From Helianthus annuus (taxonomy: Eukaryota; Streptophyta; Magnoliopsida; Asterales; Asteraceae), in NCBI RefSeq assembly GCF_002127325.2, contig NC_035438.2, positions 143,707,787-143,771,786 of the forward strand: a DNA stretch of 64,000 nucleotides. Reading direction: 5' to 3'. The notes below the pieces were generated by a model that saw nothing but the letters and a program-made list of their open reading frames with translations, was not told where the DNA came from and did not search any database. Made by a program: the position numbers and the translations under genes. Numbering within the stretch: the first letter of the stretch is position 1; each line of letters begins with the position of its first letter. Below, in pieces: positions 34,922-46,410 of the stretch.

Positions 34922-35806
34922 TGAAGGGGTAAGGTCCCAAAAACCTCATAAAAAGGATTTGTGACCATACCACCAACTAGCCTTTCAGCCTTTTGACCTT
35001 GCGCGACCGCGCATTGGTCTTATAGAAGGGAGGAAGAAATCAACAAGCGATAGTCGCGCGCCCAAAGGAAAGCATAAAATCCTTGCGCCGTCTTCCATTT
35101 AGCAAAGGGTTAAAACCCTTCGCTAATTATTCCTTCCAAATGTCCAAACTTGGATAGCATTTTACCCAGACTTGGGATTTATTCAGCTGTGTACACACAG
35201 TAAGGTGTCACACTAGATTACAACAGTAATCTTCTAGAAGAATATGATCGTGCACCACCCAGACGGTTATAACCGTCTAGACACGTGTCATAACCACAAA
35301 CATTCCTGAAATCACAACGAAAGCATGTAATTAGAGAATGATCTCCACTTGATCACTTTCCACGTGGCAATTCCCCAGCCATAGATCAAGTCACGATCCG
35401 TGTGCATTAACATCGGATCAAGGCAACTTAACGTGGATTTAGAAGAACTTGACGGAAGGAAACGTAACCGCTACGGCGTTAGCATCTTCCGTTATCTTTT
35501 CAATAACAGGTTTTCCCTCCCAAACTCCCGGTTATAAATACGAGATCTATTCAGGTATAAACTCAGATCACATTCAATTCTCAAATACTTTATCTTCTCC
35601 ATAACCAATACTTATTCTCACACCGGAGTCGGGTCAAGGAGAGAACCCCCTTCTCCCCTTGACGAGGCTAACGGTGCTCTGTTTTGCAGAATCACCGGAG
35701 AAGAAGCTCGGTAGCAACTGAATCAATCGAGAGAGAACTAACCCTTTTATGCGGATTCAAACCCCCTAGATACTTTGGTTCCGACCATTTATCTAGTGTT
35801 TCTTCA
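34922..35806 (+). repeat. R LTR1 (885 bp)
   Basis: TGAAGGGGTAAGG...GTGTTTCTTCA. It has the same length as LTR2 (41526-42410) with a low number of substitutions. TATAAATA box at 35533-35540. Confidence 0.88.
35533..35540 (+). promoter_or_regulatory. R LTR1 TATA box
   Basis: TATAAATA, conserved in LTR2 (42137-42144), followed about 30 bp on by the probable transcription start. Positioned correctly for an LTR promoter driving gag. Confidence 0.75.
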
Positions 35807-35807
35807 T

Positions 35808-35818
35808 TGGCGCCCACC
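35808..35818 (+). other. R primer binding site
   Basis: TGGCGCCCACC starts two bases after LTR1. TGGCGCC is the complement of a tRNA 3' end (tRNA-Lys-like) and differs from the iMet PBS of the other elements. The second copy follows LTR2 at about 42412 (TGGCGCCAACC). Confidence 0.75.
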
Positions 35819-35885
35819 GTTTTCTCAGTTTTTCTAGTTTCTACCTCGTTTCGATTCAGTTCATTCCATTTTTCTGTTTTTGAAC

Positions 35886-37469
35886 ATGGCAGAAAATTCA
35901 TCTTCTCACCGACAACCTGGTCCTCGACCAAATGTCGGAAACAATTTACCAGTAGAAGGGATTGTAGAAGAAACCTCGGACGATAATGAGATTCAGTCCA
36001 ATCGGGCAAATGATCCTGTTACTCCAGGAATATTACCAGCAAATCCCGCTCAGTCAATCTTACCACCAGGAGAAACTCCGATATCATGGTATGTCCGGTC
36101 ACAAGGGGCATTAAATGCAGTATACACACAGTTGTGTGCCCAAACTACTCCCGTGACCCAATCACGAAGGCCGGGATCTAGAGCTCATGCTTCCCAGCGA
36201 GAAGAATCAACTTATGACGGTACATGTAGCTACCAGAGACAACACTATGATGAACCACACCCTCGTCGAAGACAATCGGTTCACGATAGGTTGGGTTCCC
36301 AATGGGACACTCACACCGATGAGTCAGATCAAACATATCGTTTGAGTGCAAATACTAGCGTGTTCAGCAGTCTACAGCCAAACTCTAACAAATCCAGACC
36401 TCGAGCGGTTTATAACCCTGAGGCAGAGCATAATTATGATTTAGTTTACCGACCTGCAGAAGCAGCGGAAAACTCGAAGTTTATACTTGAGATAGCTCTG
36501 GCTCCATTGGAGAAGGCGAAATTGCCATCCAACGTTGGGAAATTCAATGGGTTAACTGACCCCGATGATCATCTGAGAGTCTTCACTAGTGCAGGGTTGG
36601 TTGGCGGTTGGACTCTTCCGCTATGGTGTCATTTGTTTGTCCAAACACTAACTGGCCCAGTGCGAATCTGGTTTGATAACCTACCAACGGGGAAAATCGA
36701 GTCATGGAAAGACCTGCGCCAAAAGTTTTTAACACATTTCAGCCAGCAAAGACGTTCCATGCGGGATACATCCGATGTCATGAACATCTGGCGTCGAGAT
36801 GACGAGAATCTGGAGGATTTTATCACCAGATACAATAAGGAACTATTGGAGATCGGTGGTGTTCACGAACAATTAATCCGTGCTCAGTTTAAGTACGCGG
36901 TTAGATGTGACGACATGGTCAAAGTATTATCCAGAACAGAGGGCCTTCCCAAGAGTTGGGAAAAGATAATGGCGGCGGCTAAGGTTTATGCGCAGACTGA
37001 GAAAAACCTTACTACAAACAGGCCACCACCACACAACAGGCCCACATACCTAAGTGCGACCGGTGAAAGAAGGTTCAAAAAATCCTGGCGCAAGTCACCA
37101 GGAAATCGTTCCTCTGAAGATGCGCGCACAACAATTAACAAGCTCTCCGCACAAAGAGAAAACAAGCATGAAAATAGAGAGAGGCAGTGGACTCCTCTAA
37201 CAAAGACCCCGGCAGAGGTTCTGAGTACTGAGGACTACCAGTTCAAACCACTGATTCCGATGAAGAGTAAACGTGGTCAAGACCTGCCACAGTACTGCGA
37301 ATATCATAAGGACAGTGGACACACCACAAACAACTGCATATCCCTGCACACAGAAATAGAGAAAGCCCTCAAAAATGGGGAGTTTACGCATCTACTCCAG
37401 AATATGCGCAAGGAGATTAAGCAGATTACCCGAGGAGAAGAGAGCTCCAGCAAATGGGCAAAAACTTAA
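35886..37469 (+). CDS. gag: R gag, first copy (intact)
   Basis: 527 residues from ATG 35886 (MAENSSSHRQPGPRPN). A disordered N-terminus rich in Pro/Ser/Arg, then a retrotransposon gag core: PLEKAKLPSNVGKFNGLTDP, HLRVFTSAG, LFVQTLTGPVRIWFDNLP, SWKDLRQKFLTHFSQQRR and ENLEDFITRYNKELLEI. C-terminal CEYHKDSGHTTNNC is the degenerate zinc-knuckle-like motif of Tat/Athila gags. It would form the particle shell and bind element RNA. Ends at TAA 37467-37469. It is one of the few fully open element genes here. Confidence 0.85.
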   Translation: MAENSSSHRQPGPRPNVGNNLPVEGIVEETSDDNEIQSNRANDPVTPGILPANPAQSILPPGETPISWYVRSQGALNAVYTQLCAQTTPVTQSRRPGSRAHASQREESTYDGTCSYQRQHYDEPHPRRRQSVHDRLGSQWDTHTDESDQTYRLSANTSVFSSLQPNSNKSRPRAVYNPEAEHNYDLVYRPAEAAENSKFILEIALAPLEKAKLPSNVGKFNGLTDPDDHLRVFTSAGLVGGWTLPLWCHLFVQTLTGPVRIWFDNLPTGKIESWKDLRQKFLTHFSQQRRSMRDTSDVMNIWRRDDENLEDFITRYNKELLEIGGVHEQLIRAQFKYAVRCDDMVKVLSRTEGLPKSWEKIMAAAKVYAQTEKNLTTNRPPPHNRPTYLSATGERRFKKSWRKSPGNRSSEDARTTINKLSAQRENKHENRERQWTPLTKTPAEVLSTEDYQFKPLIPMKSKRGQDLPQYCEYHKDSGHTTNNCISLHTEIEKALKNGEFTHLLQNMRKEIKQITRGEESSSKWAKT

Positions 37470-37952
37470 AGGACTCTATAGGGTTTCCCACAGGAAAAAC
37501 ATCGAATGCGGCGGAACTGTCAGGGAGTAAGTTAAGTTCCATCTAATTATTAAAAACTTTGTAACGCCTCTGAGCTTTATCCATGAATAAAATTACAAAG
37601 TTTCTATTATTTTTGTTTACAAAGTGCATGCAATTTCTTTTTAGTAAGCGCAAAAACATTATGGTAGTAAAACAAGCTTCATGCGAGGTCAGTGATCACG
37701 TCACAAACGACCATAAACTCACACATGAGCTTCATACCAATCTCATTCGCCTTACTCAAAATAAAAGTAATTGTACTCATGCAAAATATTGTAAAGACAT
37801 TTAACAAAACAAATAGAAACATATTATCTTCAGCATACAAATACGCCCTAAGGAGCTTCACACAACATTGTCCTGAACCTTTGCACAATAGCGCAATAAC
37901 AAAACAAAGATTTACATCCCACAAAAAACAAGTTGTTCAAAACAATTACATC
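37470..37952. other. R gap between gag and the antisense gene, no pol
   Basis: Roughly 480 bp where pol would be expected. It has short open frames on both strands but no protease, RT, RNase H or integrase signature. The same sequence follows the second gag (about 44076-44560). Confidence 0.7.
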
Positions 37953-40900
37953 CTACACTAAATCTTCACCCTCATCTGGAAAGATTTCTTTAAGCTGCGC
38001 CACATGATCATCCGATTGCAGCGCCACATTTATCAACTCCATAACTGGAAGTTGCAAATTATTAAACTCTGTCTTCATGGAAGCAAGCGCAGCGGCAGTA
38101 TTCACGCCAAAAGTAGCAGCCTTGCTACCATCCCAGCTAACCTTCAGCGCGTCATTCACATGATGGGAACATTCCGCATAACCTTGCGCGTATCCGTCCC
38201 GCCGTGCAGCAACCACCAATTTAGCAACAGTTTTATCTAGTTCTTTAGAGTTTAATACAGATTCAGCAACCTATGAAACCAAGCGAAATTGGTAAAAAAG
38301 AGCAAGAGCAGGCGCATATATGATTTCACAAAAAAGGGGGGGGGAAGGAACTTACACAAGCAATCCCGCGATCTTTCAACCAGGCCATATCATTCTTTAA
38401 AGGCTCAAGCTCGCTTTCCGTTGTGACCCGCGCCGTTTCTGAATTTTCCAGTTTTTCTTCAACTTTAGTCAAACGGCGGGAGGATTCAGTATATTCGGAA
38501 CGCGCAAGCTCCAGGTCTTTCTTCAGTTGTTCCTGGCCAGAAACCAAAGCAGTAAGTTCCTCTAGTTCTTTATCTCTAATGGCAAGAGTGGTTAAAGCTT
38601 GTACCTCCCGTTGCTCACTTCGTTCCCTATGAGAATGCGCCTCTGCCAGCGCAGCCTCTGCATCAGCTTTCTCCTTTTTTAATCTTTCTACCTCCGCATC
38701 CTGATTCTTCAGCTTTTCAACCTCAGCCTTGAGGTTACTAATAATAGTGCGAAGGTTGGCTTTCTCAGCATTATCTTTTTCGCAAATTTTCCTCCAATTT
38801 TTACGTTCTTCAGAAAGGAGAGCAGCTTCAGCTTCGGCCTTTCTTTTCCAACCAGCAACAGACCATTCCTCAGTCTTGCGCTCAGCCTTAAACTTGGCTT
38901 GATCATCTTTTAATTTAGCCATCAATTGAGCCAGACGTCTCTCATCGTTGGAAAATTTCTTCTGAGCCGCCATAAAAGATTTCTGCTCTTTATGCATATT
39001 ATACCACTCACGAACAATACGGTGGGTGGTAGAGACATGAGAAGCAGTCTCAGCAACATAAGACTGATAGGCCTGCTCACAAGACCGGTCTTCCTGAAAC
39101 TTGACCTCCCCAGGTGGAAGTATCCCCTGCAACCAATCTTGGCACACATGCCAGTCCGCGAAAGTATCCCCCTTCTTCAAATTCCAAACGGGGGTGTGAA
39201 GGTCAGCAGCGTCTTTCTCCGAATAGCTCCGGTAGTAATAATCTCCCAAAGTTTCCTCTGGGCGGATGGGAGATTGTTTACTAACACCAGCAGACGAATC
39301 TTTCTCTTCAACCGTCGTCCTCTCAGCATGCTCCGGCATAGTGTCTGAAGGAGAAGGAGTAGGAGTTTTCTCAGTTGTCCCTCCCCCAAGGTCTTGAGCA
39401 GTCACCTCAGGGGACGGAGGATTATCAGTATCATTAACCACACCTAAGTCAACATCAGCAGGCTTCTCAACTTCAACAGTTTTCCCCACACCATCGTCTG
39501 CACCCTCTGCAGGGTTCAACTGATCAGCAACAGAAGCGTGTGGAGGGGTAGGAGGAAGTTCTTCATTCACCACGGATTGCAAGTTCGTGGGAATTGGAGC
39601 AACGGGAATTTCTGTAAAAATAAAAATCCATAAGAATCTACCCCACATAAAGAAAACAAGGGAAGCTGCTACTTACCAGGAACAGATTCTGTAACAAAAG
39701 CATCAAGATTCCCTCTTCGGGTAATTTTCTTCCTCTGAACTTTTTTAGGAGGTTGACCCTCCGCGTCAGTATCAGTTTGTTTCCTTTTTCCCCTTTGCAC
39801 CAAATGCTCAGGGCTAGATTCCAAATCAATTGGATCATCTGGATTAGATGGAGGAATGTCAGCAGGGTCCTTTGGTTCTGGTTTCGGTCACCTAATAGTA
39901 ACTGCAGGCGCAAGACCCTCCAAAGTATCAGAAACCACCACATAATCACACTTGTCAGAAGAATGGCGCATACCTTTCTTCTCCCCAACATTCTTAGCTT
40001 TAGAAGATTGAGTCTTCTCAGCATCACTCTTTTTTGGTGCAACGTTACTAGTCGTCGCGCGTTTTTTCTTCTCAGGGCCTATGCCCAAATTTCACAACTC
40101 ACCTATAAAGCGCAAGAACGATTCACTCAAATACGCGAACAATAAGTAAAAAAAAAACAAACAGTATGCACAATCTTACCTTCACCAGCAGCAGGCTGTT
40201 CAGACAAATCCGCGTCCCGCGGAAGAGAAAAATTCCTCGCAATACGATGATACCAAAGCTCTTCGTCAGGTTTTTTCTTAATAGTACTCATTTTTCCCCC
40301 TTCTCTTTTATATGCAACAACATACAACGAAACAACTGCAAGAAAGGGAAACATGCTCAAAAAAAAAAAAAAGAGAGAGAGAGAAGGAAGGGGGCGAACC
40401 CAACCATACCATGACCTCCCTCTGTATACACAGGCTTGTCGTCCCGGTCCATCTTCCAATTCAAGCTCATACCAGCCCCAACAAGGGCTCTCTCCGGCAA
40501 AGCAATATTAGGAATTTCCTTCAAATCTTGGTACCAAGTTTCATCAGAAGGGGTCCGGAGTATTTCAACGGGAACATCTTCCTTCCCCCTTAAAACCATC
40601 CTCACCGGAATCACTCCGGCCTTAATAAAGAAGAATTTTTGCTTCCAATCATGGAAAGATTTCGGGGGATGAAGCAAAATTTTCTTTGCAGTGGCTCTCT
40701 GAACAAACGAATAGAACCCCTGGGTACAATGCATTTGATGGAAAACCCTAAATCGAGGAACGATCGGCTCAATATGCATGGTCCGACACACAAACTCAAA
40801 ATGTCGAACCCTGACCATGCCAATAGGATGCAGTTGAGAAAGATGAATATTGTAAAACTCAAGAATTTCAAGAAAGAACTTTGTTACATGAAAACGAAAG

Positions 40901-41112
40901 TTGCCATCACAAAAAAAATCCCAAAATAGGGTAATATACCCGGCCGGGGCATCCGCCGCTGTCTGCCCCTCTTCAGGGTACAGAGCACCCCAGCTTTCTG
41001 GAAACTTGAAATTTTGAACTAAACCGTCAAAGGACACTCTCGACCACTTCAACGGTGGAAGTTCAGTCGACATCTCTTCAGTAAGACCTTCTTGATGTTC
41101 TCCGGTTGACAT
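37953..41112 (-). CDS. R antisense gene: transposase_28-like / coiled-coil protein, five exons
   Basis: Minus-strand exons: 41112-40410, 40335-40180, 40078-39677, 39611-38356, 38270-37953. All junctions have GT/AG and compatible phases. Exon 1 (MSTGEHQEGLTEEM) carries NFKFPESWGALYPEEG, FLEILEFYNIHLSQLHP and FVCRTMHIEP, like the plant putative gypsy-type transposon domain (PF04195 type). Exon 4 is acidic, then a long coiled coil (KADAEAALAEAHSHRERSEQ). Exon 5 ends FPDEGEDLV. A TGA at 39888-39890 in exon 3 interrupts the frame (probably from CGA), so this copy would be truncated. Comparable antisense genes occur in Tat elements; their function is not known. It might be a captured host gene. Confidence 0.7.
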
Positions 41113-41513
41113 AAGAAGGGGAATAGTGGATTTTCAATAAAAGAAAAGAAGGGGAAAAGTTTTCAACAAAACAATGATGGCACAAAGAGGCTACCCAAAC
41201 GTTATATACTTATCACAATAAATAGCATCGGTAACTGTCACAGCGACTTTTCCGGGTATCACAGTTCCCCCAAACAGCAGAAAAGTACACACGCGTCTGC
41301 ACGCGCGCGTGAAAAACACGGATAGTAGCATATACCTGACAGTGTCAGCCTGTCATACAGACCTAACTGTACCATCCCCTAAAGTCAAAAGATTTCCAAA
41401 ACCTCCAAAACAAAATTAAATCTTCTCATAGAAGATTCCTCATTTTTCGCGCCCAAAAATCTCTCCCTCTCATAAGTCCAGTGCTCCGCTTATTTGCATA
41501 AGTACAACACTAG

Positions 41514-41524
41514 ACTGGGGGGAC
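41514..41524 (+). other. R polypurine tract
   Basis: Purine-rich GACTGGGGGGACT just before LTR2 (41526). Confidence 0.7.
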
Positions 41525-41525
41525 T

Positions 41526-42410
41526 TGAAGGGATAAGGTCCCAAAAACCTCATAAAAAGGATTTGAGACCATACCACCAACTAGCCTTTCAGCCTTTTGA
41601 CCTTGCGCGACCGCGCAATGGTCTTACAGAAGGGAGGAAGAAATCAACAAGCGATAGTCGCGCGCCTAAAGGAAAGCATAAAATCCTTGCGCCGCCTTCC
41701 ATTTAGCAAAGGGTTAAAACTCTTTGCTAATTATTCCTTCCAAATGTCCAAACTTGGATAGCATTTTACCCAGACTTGGGATTTATTCAGCTGTGTACAC
41801 ACAGTAAGGTGTCACACTAGATTACAGCAGTAATCTTCTAGAAGAATATGATCGTGCACCACCCAGACGGTTATAACCGTCTGGACACGTGTCATTACCA
41901 CAAACATTCCTGAAATCACAACGATAGCATGTAATTGGAGAATGATCTCCACTTGATCACTTTCCACGTGGCAATTCCCCAGCCATAGATCAAGTCACGA
42001 TCCATGTGCATTGACATCGGATCAAGGCAACTTAACGTGGATTTAGAAGAACTTGACGGAAGGAAACGTAACCGCTACGGCGTTAGCATCTTCCGTTATC
42101 TTTTCAATAACAGGTTTTCTCTCCCAAACTCCCGGTTATAAATACGAGAACTATTCAGGTATAAACTCATATCACATTCACTTCTCAAATACTTTATCTT
42201 CTCCATAACCAATACTTATTCTCACACCGGAGTCGGGTCAAGGAGAGAACCCCCTTCTCCCCTTGACGAGGCTAACGGCGCTCTGTTTTGCAGAATCACC
42301 GGAGAAGAAGCTCAGTAGCAACTGAATCAATCGAGAGAGAACTAACCATTTTATGCCGATTCAAACCCCCTAGATACTTTGGTTCCGACCATTTATCTAG
42401 TGTTTCTTCA
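41526..42410 (+). repeat. R LTR2 (885 bp)
   Basis: TGAAGGGATAAGG...GTGTTTCTTCA, homologous over its full length to LTR1. TATAAATA at 42137-42144. It is followed by a PBS and another gag, so it also acts as the 5' LTR of the second copy. Confidence 0.88.
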
Positions 42411-42489
42411 TTGGCGCCAACCGTTTTCTCAGTTTTTCTAGTTTCTACCTCGTTTCGATTCAGTTCATTCCATTTTTCTGTTTTTGAAC

Positions 42490-44074
42490 ATGGCAGAAAA
42501 TTCATCTTCTCACCGACAACCTGGTCCTCGACCAAATGTCAGAAACAATTTACCAGTAGAAGGGATTGTAGAAGAAACCTCAGACGATAATGAGGTTCAG
42601 TCCAATCGGGCAAATGATCCTGTTACTCCAGGAATATTACCAGCAAATCCCGCTCAGTCAATCTTACCACCAGGAGAAACTCCGATATCATGGTATGTCC
42701 GGTCACAAGGGTCATTAAATGCAGTATACACACAGTTGTGTGCCCAAACTACTCCCGTGACCCAATCACGAAGGCCGGGATCTAGAGCTCATGCTTCCCA
42801 GCGAGAAGAATCAACTTATGATGGTACAGGTAGCTACCAGAGACAACACTATGATGAACCACACCCTCGTCGAAGACAATCGGTTCACGATAGGTTGGGT
42901 TCCCAATGGGACACTCACACCGATGAGTCAGATCAAACATATCGTTTGAGTGCAAATACTAGTGTGTTCAGCAGACGACAGCCAAACTCTAACAAATCCA
43001 GACCTCGAGCGGTTTATAACCCTGAGGCAGAGCATAATTATGGCTTAGTTTACCGACCTGCAGAAGCAGCGGAAAACTCGAAGTTTATACTGGAGATAGC
43101 TCTGGCTCCATTGGAGAAGGCGAAATTGCCATCCAACGTTGGGAAATTCAATGGGTTAACTGACCCCGATGATCATCTGAGAGTCTTCACCAGTGCAGGG
43201 TTGGTTGGCGGTTGGACTCTTCCGCTATTGTGTCATTTGTTTGTCCAAACACTAACTGGCCCAGCGCGAATCTGGTTTGATAACCTATCGACGGGGCAAA
43301 TCGAGTCATGGAAAGACCTGCGCCAAAAGTTTTTAACACATTTCAGCCAGCAAAGACGTTCCATGCGGGATACATCCGATGTCATGAACATCTAGCGTCG
43401 AGATGACGAGAATCTGGAGGATTTTATCACCAGATACAATAAGGAACTGTTGGAGATCGGTGGTGTTCACGAACAATTAATCCGTGCTCAGTTTAAGTAC
43501 GCGGTTAGATGTGACGACATGGTCAAAGTATTATCCGGAACAGAGGGCCTTCCCAAGAGTTGGGAAAAGATAATGGCGGCGGCTAAGGTTTATGCGCAGA
43601 CTGAGAAAAACCTTACTACAAACAGGCCACCACTACCACACAACAGGCCCACAGACCTAAGTGCGACCGGTGACAGAAGGTTCAAAAAATCCTGGCGCAA
43701 GTCACCAGGAAATCGTTCCTCTGAAGATGCGCGCACAACAATTAACAAGCTCTCCGCACAAAGAGAAAACAAGCACGAAAATAGGGAGAGGCAGTGGACT
43801 CCTCTAACAAAGACCCCGGCAGAGGTTCTGAGTATGAGGACTACCAGTTCAAACCACCGATTCTGATGAAGAGTAAACGTGGTCAAGACCTGGCACAGTA
43901 CTGCGAATATCATAAGGACAGTGGACACACCACAAACAACTGCATATCCCTGCGCACAGAAATAGAGAAAGCCCTCAAAAATAGGGAGTTTACGCATCTA
44001 CTCCAGAATATGCGCAAGGAGATTAAGCAGATTACCCGAGGAGAAGAGAGCTCCAGCAAACGGGCAAAAAGTTA
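42490..44074 (+). pseudogene. gag: R gag, second copy (broken)
   Basis: Close copy of the gag at 35886. In-frame TAG at 43393-43395 replaces a Trp codon (TGG) in MNIWRR; the frame then continues open from 43396. A one-base deletion near 43833 (GAGTATGAGG versus GAGTACTGAGG) shifts the frame before the zinc-knuckle part (CEYHKDSGHTTNNC), which ends at TAA 44072-44074. Confidence 0.88.
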
Positions 44075-44559
44075 AAGGACTCTATAGGGTTTCCCACAGG
44101 AAAAACATCGAATGCGGCGGAACTGTCAGGGAGTAAGTTAAGTTCCATCTAATTATTAAAAACTTTGTAACACCTCTGAGCTTTATGCATGAATAAAATT
44201 ACAAAGTTTCTGTTATTTTTGTTTACAAAGTGCATGCAATTTCTTTTTAGTAAGCGCAAAAACATTATGGTAGTAAAACAAGCTTCATGCGAGGTCAGTG
44301 ATCACGTCACAAACGACCATAAACTCACACATGAGCTTCATACCAATCTCATTCGCCTTACTCAAAATAAAAGTAATTGTACTCATGCAAATTATTGTAA
44401 AGACATTCAACAAAACAAATAGAAACTTATTATCTTCAGCGTACAAATATGCCCTAAGGAGCTTCACAAAACATTGTCCTGAACCTTTGCACAACAGCGC
44501 AATAACAAAACAAGGATTTACATCCCACAAAAAACAAATTGTTCAAAACAATTACATCC

Positions 44560-44767
44560 TACACTAAATCTTCACCCTCATCCGGAAAGATTTATTTAAG
44601 CTGCGCCACGTGATCATCCGATTGCAGCGCCACATTTATCAACTCCATAACTGGAAGTTGCAAATTATTAAAACTCTGTCTTCATGGAAGCAAGTGCAGC
44701 GGCAGTATTCACGCCAAAAGTAGCAGCCTTGCTACCATCCCAGCTAACCAAAAGCGCAGCGGCAGTA
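44560..44767 (-). pseudogene. R antisense gene 3' exon, second copy, truncated at a deletion junction with filler
   Basis: 44560-44749 repeats the 3' exon of the antisense gene (37953-38150). At about 44750 the match stops. AAAAGCGCAGCGGCAGTA (44750-44767) looks copied from the nearby AAGCGCAGCGGCAGTA of the same exon, and then T2 LTR sequence starts (44768 = 26918). This is the scar of a deletion that removed the rest of R and 948 bp of the T2 LTR. Confidence 0.78.
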
Positions 44768-46410
44768 GTCACCTAAAGTGTTTGGTCGGATCCTAATGAT
44801 CGACCAAATGGGTCGGGTTCGAAAGTATAAGTGATTGTTTAGATCGCTAACCTTACGACCCTAGACAAGCACAAAACTAGAAGCGACGAGCTAAACATGC
44901 TAGAACATGTTTAGTAAGGTTAGAAAACAGGTTTGGTATTAAAACAAACGGTTTCAATACCCTAGAGTAGTTTGGTTACAAAATACGCGAGAAAACGCAT
45001 TTTAGCCGAAACTACGACTTGTCACTGAGCCTAGATAACGTGGTAATCAGTAGGTATAGTTACTAGAGACTATAACCATCGTGATTACGCTCACGTTATG
45101 AAGTTCAAACGAACTTCGCGTTGACCATAAACTGGTCAATGCAGAAAGTCAAACTGTGTTTGACTTTAACGCTAAAACGAATGAAAGACGCGAAAGAATA
45201 CTTACAGAAGGTCCCCGCAAGATTTAACCCGATTCGCTTTCAGGTAGGAAGTATATACTTCCACTTAGAAAGCTTTGAATCAGATTAAATGTGGGAAATG
45301 AATGAAGTTGGGTTGGGTATTTATAGGCAAGGCACAAGCGTTAGGATCGTTCATCGCGAAACGTGCTTCGATCTCGGCCGTATACATGGGCCCATTGTTT
45401 TGGGAAACCTTGGGCACCCCTAGATTCAGCCCATGGATTGAAAATACCATTTGCAATTGGGTTTGGACTGCATAACACCTGTTAACAGTTGTTAAAACTG
45501 ATTTTGCATATCTGGGGAGGCCACGCGGCCCGCGTAAGGCATACATGGGATCTTACGTGCCCCGCCTGAGGGTCACAGTTCAGAAATTGCAGTTTTAGTC
45601 CCTGCACTTCAGAAACATGTATTTTGGCCCATTTTTGGCACGTTTAAGCCCCGTTAACCTCATTTCAAGGCTCTAAGATGAAGTTAAAGTGTGGGGAACT
45701 TGAAACATGCTCAAAAATATTCCGGATGTCGGTTCGTTTGGCCGTACGATCGCGATGTTCGCTTAATTACGACGGAATGCGCATAAGCGCGAAACACGAT
45801 CCAAATTGCGCGACGAATGGATTTTTCTTATGCCAAACACTAAAATAAAATATTTTAATGCTTGCATAAATTTTTGGATGTCCGGATGTATTCAGAACGT
45901 AAGTTATGCGCGAAAATGCAAACTTATGCACTTTTTGACGCTTTTAGTCCCTGAATGACCCAAAAGTTTATTTTAGCACACCGAACCCCTCAAAGCCTAT
46001 TTCTAAGCTATGTAAAGGATATTTAGGGTGTGTTTAACTTATGGGCGTCTTCCGGAATGTTCGTTACAGTTCAAATCGGCATACTTTCGTAGTTTATCAA
46101 TTTTAGTCCCTATAAGCGAATAAAGTAGATTTTGCCATACCAATGCCTTCAAAACTTATTTCTAAGTTATGCAAAGGTTATTTAAGGTATGTTAAGCATA
46201 AATTGATGTTCCGGAGTATTTGTCGCGTTTAACTGATTACGTTTACGCACCAGTTTGCGTATAATCTCTAGAAAGCGATATAGAGTTTGAAATCGGATAA
46301 AAGTCAAAACATGAAAAATATCAAACACAAATAAACATACATTGGGATCAAATAACTTTATTTTATTGATAACTGAATTGTTTACAATGATTACAAGCAC
46401 AAATGTCACA
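44768..46410 (-). repeat. T2 right LTR, segment 2
   Basis: Matches 26918-28562 of the left LTR to the end (AATGTCACA), followed by target duplication ATATT at 46411-46415. Short frames in it parallel those in the left LTR and are not genes. Confidence 0.92.

Larger units (their letters stand above)
34922..44749 (+). mobile_element. R: Tat-type gypsy elements, two tandem copies sharing an LTR, no pol
   Basis: LTR1 34922-35806, PBS at 35808, gag 35886-37469, antisense spliced gene (37953-41112), PPT (41514-41524), LTR2 41526-42410, then a second PBS, gag and the start of the antisense gene's 3' end, broken at about 44749. So LTR2 is shared by two tandem copies and the third LTR is lost. No protease, RT or integrase lies between gag and LTR2, so the element is non-autonomous. 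Gag type and an antisense gene downstream of gag fit the Tat/Retand/Ogre group. Confidence 0.82.
24845..46410 (-). mobile_element. T2: Tekay-type gypsy element with chromodomain, itself carrying R
   Basis: LTRs 24845-28562 and 33797-46410 (the latter holds R), target duplication ATATT, minus-strand PBS at 33778-33789. Order on the minus strand: gag, protease, RT, RNase H, integrase, chromodomain. Long LTRs and a C-terminal chromodomain-like segment point to Tekay. It is inactivated by several in-frame stops, a frameshift region and a D-S-G to D-L-G protease change. The integrase-chromodomain part is still open. Confidence 0.9.

Noticed and set aside
39638..40042. Leu/Arg-rich 134-residue frame in R
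   Set aside because: It is in the wrong frame of exon 3 of the antisense gene; the frame consistent with splicing phases gives a Pro/Asp/Lys-rich sequence.
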